A stretch of DNA of 40,954 bases, from NCBI GenBank assembly GCA_002424095.1, contig DIPL01000007.1, forward strand, positions 28,227-69,180, in the 5' to 3' direction. Position 1 is the stretch's first letter; each line of letters opens with the position of its first letter. The notes under the pieces are model-generated. The model was not told where the DNA came from. It was given only the letters and a program-made list of their open reading frames with translations, and did not search any database. Positions 34,695 through 40,954 of this stretch are shown here, piece by piece. Position numbers and translations under genes: made by a program. The DNA comes from Christensenella sp. UBA5489 (GTDB lineage: Bacteria; Bacillota; Clostridia; Christensenellales; UBA1242).

Positions 34695-35171
34695 TTAATT
34701 TTGTGTGCGTTTTGATTTGAAAAAATCTGACAATATTTTTTTGCATTCATCTTCCAAAATTCCGCCAACAATTTCACATTTATGATTTAATCTTTTATCT
34801 TTGAATATTTGATATAATAAATTTTTATCATCCGAATTTGTGTCAAATGCTCCAAAAAAAACTCTTTTTATGCGAGCGTTTAAAATTGCTCCCGCACACA
34901 TATAGCACGGCTCTAATGTTATAAAAATGTCGGAATTGTCCAAACGCCAACTTTTGAGTTTTTTACAAGCTTTTTCAATTGCCAAAATTTCTGCATGATG
35001 AGTTGCAATTTGTGAATTTTCTCTCCTATTGAAAGCCTTTGCCAAAATTTTTCCGTCTTGCACTATAACAGCACCGATAGGGACTTCGCCATATTCCAAT
35101 GCTTTTTTGCTTTCGTTAATGGCAATTTTCATAAATTCTTCAACGTCTTGTTTTTCCATATTCAAACTCAT
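34695..35171 (-). CDS. tadA: tRNA-specific adenosine deaminase
   Basis: Converts A34 to inosine in the anticodon of tRNA-Arg (ACG). The cytidine-deaminase fold is intact with the zinc site HAE (His59, Glu61) and PCYMC (Cys89, Cys92); ARIKRVFFGAFD follows. 158 residues is normal. The ATG at 35171 has only an A/G-rich stretch upstream and no clear Shine-Dalgarno site; an internal ATG (Met5) is a possible alternative. It belongs with the other translation genes of the window but has no operon partner. Confidence 0.95.
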   Translation of the reverse strand: MSLNMEKQDVEEFMKIAINESKKALEYGEVPIGAVIVQDGKILAKAFNRRENSQIATHHAEILAIEKACKKLKSWRLDNSDIFITLEPCYMCAGAILNARIKRVFFGAFDTNSDDKNLLYQIFKDKRLNHKCEIVGGILEDECKKILSDFFKSKRTQN

Positions 35172-35284
35172 TTTTCTTTTTTGATTTTTAAAACATTTTT
35201 AATATCTTTATATCGATAGTCAAATTGCCCTGATTTTTTCTCATGATTCAAAAATTATGCAGTTTTTCGAGTGAGAGCAAATAC

Positions 35285-36385
35285 TCACAGCACGCCCCAA
35301 ATAAATGTGCTGATTGTAATCAAAACACCGAGAAAAATGGTTGCGGATAAAAAGATTTTTTCACTCAACATCGGATGATATACTTGCGAAACAGAAAACC
35401 CAAGTGCCTGAAACGGTATATCAATTCTTAATTTGTCAATCCCTGCTTTTTCGGCATCAGGTTGCAAGGATTGTCTTAACTCTCGCCCAAGTTCATACAT
35501 TCGAACGCCTGTCGTTTCTTTAATAAGCAGAAAAACCAGCCACGCCAAAATAAAGGATGCAATAACCAACACAAAGAATATTATCATAATTGACGAGAAA
35601 TACGATGATGACGCAAGCGAGCTTGTGAGTGTTGTCAAAGCATCGCCGAGCGGCCAGCCATTATGACTTGCATAAGTTAAATATACACTAAGGCCGTTAT
35701 TCATAAAATGGATTATCATTCCAGGAAAAATACTTCCTGTTGAAAGACAAACAAATGCCAAAAACCAGCCAATTATTGTTGCATAGAAAAATTGCTCAAT
35801 ATTAAGATGCATGAGCCCAAACAATAAGCCTGAAATTAATATGATTTTTTTCCAACCGAGTTTATTAAATCCTTTTAAGAGCATTCCACGGCTTGCCACT
35901 TCTTCGCAAAAGCCCGGCAAAAGTGCCGTCGTTATAATTGCAAGCATAAATGCGATTACTGAATAATCCCCAGTTGTTGCTGTTGAGCCTATGCTTTCAT
36001 AGCCTATAAGTGTTATTATAAGATTAAAAAATGATGAAATTGCAATATTTAAAATGAAAACTAAAATACCGATGCCAATAGCCAAAAAAACTGCTTTATA
36101 ATTGATTTTTTTAAAACGAAAATCTTTAAAAACTTCCTTTGTACTCTTTTTTCTCAACTTTTTATATAAAAAGACTGGCAAAAAAAACATAATGACAATT
36201 TGAATTAAAAGTGTTAAAAAAAGCGAACTAGAATCTCCTAAGAAATCAAATGCTCCGAGTCTGCTTAAAATTCTTACACCAACAAAAGCCACCATTAAAA
36301 TTAAATAAATAAATGTAACATCAAAAAAAACATTTCTTTCTTTTTTCCTTGTTGTAAATTCAAGTTGTTTCTGCTCTTCTACCAA
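35285..36385 (-). CDS. CPBP-family intramembrane glutamic protease (type II CAAX-like), copy 1
   Basis: Eight or so membrane segments. The catalytic motif LLPGFCEEVASRGMLLKG carries the EE..xxR dyad, and FGLMHLN and later HFMNN carry the second and third motifs. Members cut within the membrane or act on prenylated or bacteriocin peptides; substrates in Bacillota are mostly unknown. I chose TTG at 36385 because AAAAGGGA lies seven bases upstream; an in-frame TTG at 36406 lies before that site and lacks one. It is followed upstream by a second CPBP gene in the same direction, which suggests duplication or a shared function. Confidence 0.87.
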   Translation of the reverse strand: MVEEQKQLEFTTRKKERNVFFDVTFIYLILMVAFVGVRILSRLGAFDFLGDSSSLFLTLLIQIVIMFFLPVFLYKKLRKKSTKEVFKDFRFKKINYKAVFLAIGIGILVFILNIAISSFFNLIITLIGYESIGSTATTGDYSVIAFMLAIITTALLPGFCEEVASRGMLLKGFNKLGWKKIILISGLLFGLMHLNIEQFFYATIIGWFLAFVCLSTGSIFPGMIIHFMNNGLSVYLTYASHNGWPLGDALTTLTSSLASSSYFSSIMIIFFVLVIASFILAWLVFLLIKETTGVRMYELGRELRQSLQPDAEKAGIDKLRIDIPFQALGFSVSQVYHPMLSEKIFLSATIFLGVLITISTFIWGVL

Positions 36386-36485
36386 AATATAATCCCTTTT
36401 ACTCAACTTATATAATTTGAAAATTTTTACTTTAAAACTTATTTGACTTTTTAAAAACTTTGTTTTTAAACTTATTTATATTTTT

Positions 36486-37718
36486 TTATATAAAATAGGT
36501 TGAAAAATTTAAAAGCCAAATAAAAATTCCAATTCCAACACCCCACCTAAGCCAAAATGTACTATTGTTCTCAACAAGTGTTTTCTTTAATTTTTTTGTG
36601 TAATTATAGAATTTAAATGCCCTATATTCAAAATCTTCATCAACTTGCTTATTTTTTTGCGAATTGCAAATTGTTTCTAAATCTTTATTTATTTCCAAAT
36701 CTTGACATATTTCAGTTTGATTTTCTTCATTTGAAACTTTTAAACTTTCGCTGTTATCAATTTTATCAGCCTTGCTTTCAGAAGTTTTCGAGTTGTTGAA
36801 AAAATCAACCAAAATGCTGTTATCTCTTTCTCTTAATATTTTATCTATTTTGTCGACTGTTTGAGAACTTAAATTATTCTTGCCAACATTCTTATATTTG
36901 TCTTCATTTTTCATATACTTTAAAAGTGCAGATACTATAAAAAAAACAAGTGCAACGGAAATTGTGGCAATTATCACAAAACCGCCATCAACACTTAAAG
37001 TCTCTTCCTGTGTTCCGCCAATACTGAAATAAGATATAAGCAAAGAAGCCGCATTACTTGTGAAATGGCAAATCATTGATGAAATAATCGAGCCACTTTT
37101 AACAACAACCATTGCAAGAATTATTCCGTATAAAAGCGGGAAAACCAGTTGAACGGCAGATGCGTGAATTAATGCGAAAAGTGCAGCAGAGCCGAGAATT
37201 GCAGGCCATACACCAAATTTCCTAAGACCTTGCAAAATAGCACCACGGAAAATCAATTCCTCAACAATTGCAGGGACAAGAGCAAATGAAAGAATTGCTA
37301 AAAGAAGCGTCCAAAAATTATTGATTTCAAAAGGTAATGAAGTCGAAAGTTCCAGCCCTGATTGTTCGAGCATAATGACAAATAAATTCGCAGCAGGTGA
37401 AAGCCCAATAAGAGCAACCAATGCAATTATAATGCAGATAAAGACGTTTTCTTTTGAAATTTTGCTGATTTTGCAAGCAATTTTAACATTTATATTTTTA
37501 TTATATAAAACGAAAACCAACGCAAACGCAATTTGAGCCATCATAATAAAGGCATAAGTTTGAGATGTTTCGTATAAAAGTTCTTGAAAATCAAGTCCAG
37601 TTGACGATGCCACGCAAAGCAATGTAATATATATAATCATACCAAAAATTTGTGGCATTAAAACAACCCAGAAAAAAGTTTTTCCGGCATCGTTTACATC
37701 GTAGAAATTTTTTTTCAC
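36486..37718 (-). CDS. CPBP-family intramembrane glutamic protease, copy 2
   Basis: 410 residues. The protease core has PAIVEELIFRGAILQGLRKFG (motif 1, EExxxR), FALIHAS (motif 2 His) and ICHFTSN (motif 3). A long polar linker at about 275-375 rich in S, N, K and E is followed by a final membrane segment near the C-terminus (WLRWGVGIGIFIWLLNF). That linker and tail are absent from copy 1. GTG start with AAGGAG five bases upstream. The gene ends 80 bases before copy 1 begins, so the two are probably co-transcribed. Confidence 0.88.
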   Translation of the reverse strand: MKKNFYDVNDAGKTFFWVVLMPQIFGMIIYITLLCVASSTGLDFQELLYETSQTYAFIMMAQIAFALVFVLYNKNINVKIACKISKISKENVFICIIIALVALIGLSPAANLFVIMLEQSGLELSTSLPFEINNFWTLLLAILSFALVPAIVEELIFRGAILQGLRKFGVWPAILGSAALFALIHASAVQLVFPLLYGIILAMVVVKSGSIISSMICHFTSNAASLLISYFSIGGTQEETLSVDGGFVIIATISVALVFFIVSALLKYMKNEDKYKNVGKNNLSSQTVDKIDKILRERDNSILVDFFNNSKTSESKADKIDNSESLKVSNEENQTEICQDLEINKDLETICNSQKNKQVDEDFEYRAFKFYNYTKKLKKTLVENNSTFWLRWGVGIGIFIWLLNFSTYFI

Positions 37719-37989
37719 ACTAACTCCTTGGCATTTTATCTAAAAATATTTTAAATATTTTATCTTTTAATTCAATCAACGAATAACTTTATTATATGTT
37801 AATATACAATTAAATATAGCAAATTTCAAGCAATTAGCAAGTAATTTAAAGGATTGTATTTTCGAATAGTTTTGCTTTTCGTTGCTGTTTTCCCATTATT
37901 TTATTTGTTTAGTCATTATTATTTAATTGATAAGTGATAAGATTTTTTTATTTTTAATTTCATAAATTTTATTTAGTGTTATTAATAAT
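37719..37989. other. A/T-rich gap between alaS and CPBP copy 2
   Basis: No ORF and no alaS-related coding sequence remains here, so the short AlaRS is not caused by a recent frameshift. It holds the promoter region of CPBP copy 2, but no clear boxes are seen. Confidence 0.5.
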
Positions 37990-39774
37990 TTATTCCAAAA
38001 CAGCTTTAATTCTTCTTATGCCAGCAGATGAACTTTCTTCTTTTGTGATTTTAAATTTTCCAAGTTCTTTTGTGTTTGAAACATGCGGACCACCGCAAAG
38101 TTCTTTGCTGTAATCTCCAATAGAATAAACTGTTACATTTTCGCCGTATTTGCTTTCGAAGAGTCCAATTGCTCCACTTTGTTTTGCTTTTTCAATCGAC
38201 ATTTCTTCTTTAATTACTGGAAGTTCTTTTTTGATTAAATCATTTACAATATTTTCAACTTCTTTTAATTCTTCTGGTGTCATTTTTCGCTCAAAATTGA
38301 AATCAAAACGCAATCTTTCAGGCGTTATATTACTACCTTTTTGGTTTGCATTTTCGTTTAAAACTTTCTTTAAAGCATAATGCAAAAGATGCGTTGCGGT
38401 ATGCAATTTAACACTTTGTTCGCTTGTGTCAGCAAGTCCGCTTTTGAAAGTCTTTCCTGTGTCGCCCTTACTCACTTCACGATGCGCTTCATATAATTTA
38501 TTGAATTCTGTTTCATCAACGGTCAGTCCGTGTTCGGTTGCCAGTTCTTTTGTGATTTCAAAAGGAAAACCAAATGTGTCATACAACTTAAACACTAGAT
38601 TCGATTTTAATTGTCCGTTTTCAATATTTTCTTTCGCTGATATAAACTGTTCAAAAGTTTTAAGTCCCGTTGCTAAAAGTTTAGAAAATTTCTCTTGTTC
38701 TTCGACAACTTTTTGAACAATTTGCTCTTTTGTTATAAGCCATTCAGGTGCAAGTGTGGTTTCGTTTAAGTTGTCGACAGTCTTTTCAACAACTTGTTTT
38801 AAAAGTTCATCATCTCCACCAATTGCTCTTATGTGTCGCATTGCTCGACGTAAAAGTCTGCGTAAAATATATCCACGTTTTAAATTACTTGCTTCAACTC
38901 CCGCATTTATAATATAAATACTTGTGCGTGCGTGGTCGGCAATAATTCTTAAACTTTTTTCGTCAGGTTTTTTAACAGCAGATTCAATCAATTTAATCAC
39001 AGGTGCATATGCTTCGGTTTCATAGACGTTATCAAGTCCGTTTAAGTTCATTGCAAGTCTTTCAAGCCCTGCGCCAGTGTCAACACTACTCAATTTCAAA
39101 CGTGTGTAAGTGCCATCTGCGTGTTGCATATACTGCATAAAAACTCCGGCATTCCAAATTTCAATATATCTTAACTTATCATCAAAAAATCCAGTTTCTT
39201 CATAAGATTTAACGTATTTATCTCCTGTATCAAAAAAAACTTCGGTGCAAGGGCCACAAGGGCTTTCGCCTTCGCCCATACGCCAAAAATTATCATCAAA
39301 AGATGAGTGTATAATATGACTGGATGGAACGCCTACATCTTGCCAAAACTTTTCACTTTCAGAATCCGCAGGAAGTTTTCGTTTTTCATCACCGTTAAAA
39401 ACTGTAACGTAAAGTTTCTCTTTTGGAATTTTTAAATGATTTATAAGAAACTTATACGCCAATTTAATTGCAGTTTCTTTGAAATAGTCGCCAATGCTCC
39501 AACTTCCAAGCATACAAAAACTTGAAAGGTGGTGGCGGTCGCCAATGCTTTCAATATCGTTCGTTCTAATGCAAGTTTGCATATTACACATACGGGCGGA
39601 TTCGGGTTCGACTTCGCCTGTAAAAACTCGTTTTATAGGAGCCATTCCTGCATTAATAAAAAGCAGACTATCATCATTTTCTGGAACAATCGAACTGTTC
39701 TTAATTTTTTTATGATTATTCTTTTCGAAAAAATTTAAAAATAATTCCTTGATTTCTTTAATTGTATATTTCAT
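37990..39774 (-). CDS. alaS: Alanyl-tRNA synthetase, compact form lacking C-Ala domain
   Basis: Class II synthetase charging tRNA-Ala. The catalytic domain is intact (NAGMAPIKRVF, FCMLGSWSIGDYF, VDTGAGLERL), as is the tRNA-recognition domain (RIIADHART, RGYILRRLLRRA). The editing domain keeps its zinc motifs HTATH (458-462) and CGGPH (560-564) and ends at SAGIRRIKAVLE. At 594 residues it is about 280 shorter than usual bacterial AlaRS (about 875). It lacks the coiled-coil and C-Ala (DHHA1) part and also most of the segment normally found before HTATH in the editing domain. A perfect consensus promoter ends nine bases before the ATG, and there is no ribosome binding site. A G3:U70-type identity check is not possible here. 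Confidence 0.94.
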   Translation of the reverse strand: MKYTIKEIKELFLNFFEKNNHKKIKNSSIVPENDDSLLFINAGMAPIKRVFTGEVEPESARMCNMQTCIRTNDIESIGDRHHLSSFCMLGSWSIGDYFKETAIKLAYKFLINHLKIPKEKLYVTVFNGDEKRKLPADSESEKFWQDVGVPSSHIIHSSFDDNFWRMGEGESPCGPCTEVFFDTGDKYVKSYEETGFFDDKLRYIEIWNAGVFMQYMQHADGTYTRLKLSSVDTGAGLERLAMNLNGLDNVYETEAYAPVIKLIESAVKKPDEKSLRIIADHARTSIYIINAGVEASNLKRGYILRRLLRRAMRHIRAIGGDDELLKQVVEKTVDNLNETTLAPEWLITKEQIVQKVVEEQEKFSKLLATGLKTFEQFISAKENIENGQLKSNLVFKLYDTFGFPFEITKELATEHGLTVDETEFNKLYEAHREVSKGDTGKTFKSGLADTSEQSVKLHTATHLLHYALKKVLNENANQKGSNITPERLRFDFNFERKMTPEELKEVENIVNDLIKKELPVIKEEMSIEKAKQSGAIGLFESKYGENVTVYSIGDYSKELCGGPHVSNTKELGKFKITKEESSSAGIRRIKAVLE

Positions 39775-39783
39775 AGTACTTAA

Positions 39784-39812
39784 ATTATAAACAGAGCGTC
39801 AAAAAATGTCAA
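39784..39812 (-). promoter_or_regulatory. Perfect consensus promoter of alaS, leaderless
   Basis: On the minus strand TTGACA (39812-39807), 17-base spacer, TATAAT (39789-39784). The ATG starts at 39774, nine bases after the -10 box, so the leader is 0-3 bases and has no Shine-Dalgarno site. Confidence 0.88.
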
Positions 39813-39947
39813 ATTTATTTCAGAAACAAGACATAAACAATATTTTTATTCTTTTACTTTTTTCATTTTTTCAAAAAAATTATGATTTTACTTTTAAAAA
39901 CATTGCTAATGTGTTACAATTAAAGCAAACATAAGGAGGTTTAAAAA

Positions 39948-40766
39948 ATGTGGTTATTTGATTTGTTTAATAAGGAAAAAGTAACCGAACCTATCCACCA
40001 CGAAGATGAAGATAATATAAATTTAACCGACGGCGCTCATATTCTTGTCAACTGCAAGAATGTGATTTTATCTGGAACAGCATGTGCGCTTGAAAGCACG
40101 GATACTGAATATATCGAAGTCGGCGGTCGTGCGAAAATTCAAGTTATGCACACAGGCAGAATTAAACTTCTTTGCAATAGAGCACAAATCGGTATGGTTA
40201 AAAATGGAATAATCGAAAAAGCAACGGATGACACTGAAATCACAACCGTAAATTTTTGCCAGTTTGAATATATTTCAGGTAGGGCAAAAATAGGAACTTT
40301 TAATAATGGAATAATTAAGTTTATGGACAAAAATTCTTTTATCGCAACTTTCAATTCAGGGCAAATTATGTTTATGAGAAATAATGCGAAAATCGGAACA
40401 CTTATAAACGGGAATATTGCAGGAATTGAAAACAATGCGAAAATTGACACTATGATGAACGGTCAAATTGGCTATATGCTAAACAAGGCAAAAATAGGAA
40501 CAATCAATGCGGGTGAAGTCGCCCAACTTTGTGATAATGCCTCAATCAATACTTTGAATGAAGGCGAAGTCAAGCATATGATGGGCGGCTCAATGATTTA
40601 TCAGCAAATTGGTGGCAGTGTAAAAAACCGTAGCGGTCAAGCAATTTTAATATATTCAAAAGATAAGGCGGCGGAAAGAAATAATATAGAGCCTATTGAA
40701 GTTGAAAAAATCACATTAACAAAGCCGAAAAAAGATTCTCGGAAAATTTTTGATAATTTGAATTAA
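39948..40766 (+). CDS. Repeat protein with ~17-residue beta-solenoid-like units
   Basis: 272 residues. From about 60 to 230 there are roughly ten 16-18-residue repeats of the form AKIGTLxNGxIxxMxNN. Examples are AKIGTLINGNIAGIENN (147-163), AKIDTMMNGQIGYMLNK (164-180) and AKIGTINAGEVAQLCDN (181-197). Alternating small and hydrophobic positions with Asn/Gly turns are what a right-handed beta-solenoid needs, as in bactofilin-like cytoskeletal proteins, but the relation to that family is not shown. The N-terminus (MWLFDLFNKEK) is short and amphipathic and could bind membrane. A strong AAGGAGG site precedes the ATG. The gene lies between alaS and cca; its function is unknown. Confidence 0.75.
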   Translation: MWLFDLFNKEKVTEPIHHEDEDNINLTDGAHILVNCKNVILSGTACALESTDTEYIEVGGRAKIQVMHTGRIKLLCNRAQIGMVKNGIIEKATDDTEITTVNFCQFEYISGRAKIGTFNNGIIKFMDKNSFIATFNSGQIMFMRNNAKIGTLINGNIAGIENNAKIDTMMNGQIGYMLNKAKIGTINAGEVAQLCDNASINTLNEGEVKHMMGGSMIYQQIGGSVKNRSGQAILIYSKDKAAERNNIEPIEVEKITLTKPKKDSRKIFDNLN

Positions 40767-40823
40767 TTTATAGTTCGATTATATTAGATATAATAAATGT
40801 ATTAATATATAAAAATAAAACTG

Positions 40824-40852
40824 TTGAAATTTTAAAAAATTTCTGCTAAACT
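40824..40852 (+). promoter_or_regulatory. Promoter of cca, predicted leaderless
   Basis: TTGAAA at 40824-40829, 17-base spacer ending in TGC (extended -10), TAAACT at 40847-40852. Seven bases later is the ATG, exactly where transcription should start. There is no ribosome binding site. Confidence 0.75.
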
Positions 40853-40859
40853 TTGTAAT

Positions 40860-40954
40860 ATGAAAATAAAAGTCCCAGAAAAATTAATTGAACTTGCTGT
40901 GTTGCTTAAAGAACACGGCTCGCTATATATTGTTGGCGGTTATGTGCGAAACGC
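40860..40954 (+). CDS. cca: CCA-adding enzyme / tRNA nucleotidyltransferase, N-terminal fragment
   Basis: The frame runs from the ATG at 40860 to the window end. After a short N-terminal helix it reads HGSLYIVGGYVRN, which is the start of the class II nucleotidyltransferase head (YLVGG.VRD) of CCA-adding enzymes and poly(A) polymerases. The enzyme adds or repairs the 3' CCA of tRNAs. It starts without a Shine-Dalgarno site, seven bases after a good extended -10 box. Only 31 residues are seen, so CCA-adding versus related polymerase is inferred. Confidence 0.8.
   Translation, partial: MKIKVPEKLIELAVLLKEHGSLYIVGGYVRN

Noticed and set aside
36386..36406. TTG at 36406 as the start of CPBP copy 1
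   Set aside because: It precedes, rather than follows, the AAAAGGGA ribosome binding site. The TTG at 36385 is seven bases after that site.
1..40954. CRISPR arrays, phage modules, transposases or a defence island
   Set aside because: No repeat-spacer pattern, integrase, transposase, capsid, restriction or toxin-antitoxin gene was recognised. The HEPN-like protein stands alone.

Overview
The window is A+T-rich throughout, with intergenic stretches close to pure A/T. It reads as a low-GC, Gram-positive-type bacterium (Bacillota, probably an uncultured anaerobic Clostridia-like lineage). The support is a long Bacillus/Clostridium-type SRP RNA with an Alu domain, RNase J, a CwlD-type amidase, UppP, TilS, two CPBP proteases, GGAG-type ribosome binding sites, and use of TGA as a stop codon. 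The exact lineage cannot be settled from the sequence. No phage, transposase, CRISPR array, rRNA or plasmid gene was seen.

Layout. 1-3400: the 3' end of ileS, a perfect bidirectional terminator, an archaeal-type aspS, a HEPN-like/CBS protein and a 3-methyladenine glycosylase. 3400-8700: SRP RNA with its own promoter, a tRNA-like CCA-ended element, a membrane protein, an unknown cytoplasmic protein, an ASCH-like protein, a secreted protein and a frameshifted gene. 8850-16980: a P-type ATPase, gltX, a two-TM miniprotein, uppP, a TrpF-like TIM barrel and a diaminopentanoate-dehydrogenase-like enzyme with a Cys-rich tail. 17100-24500: cwlD, a 49-aa protein, a membrane protein, rnjA with a long Q/N-rich N-terminus, argS and an NfeD-like protein. 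24700-31100: glpK, an alpha/beta hydrolase, tRNA-Ala, tRNA-Ile, a zinc-ribbon miniprotein, tilS and a ZIP transporter. 31100-40954: a secreted protein, an M1 metallopeptidase lipoprotein, an extremely A/T-rich block full of TTAATTAA, tadA, two CPBP proteases, a compact alaS, a 17-residue-repeat solenoid protein and the 5' end of cca.

Most genes are single transcription units with gene-free gaps of 100-500 bases, so few operons are evident. The common theme is translation and RNA: five aminoacyl-tRNA synthetases, two tRNA-modifying enzymes, the CCA-adding enzyme, RNase J, SRP RNA and two tRNAs. Envelope functions (UppP, CwlD, CPBP, M1 lipoprotein, secreted proteins) form the second theme.

The most unexpected signals are these. 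(1) At least seven genes, including argS, alaS and cca, lack a Shine-Dalgarno site and have a -10 hexamer ending 5-9 bases before the ATG, as expected for leaderless mRNAs. (2) AlaRS is only 594 residues, lacking the C-Ala domain and apparently part of the editing domain. (3) A ~90-base homologous element occurs twice, at 17120-17209 and 30140-30226, with a 38-base core that is 35/38 identical. (4) A tRNA-like 3' end with T-arm and CCA follows the SRP RNA but does not fold as a normal tRNA. No clearly new multi-gene system was found.
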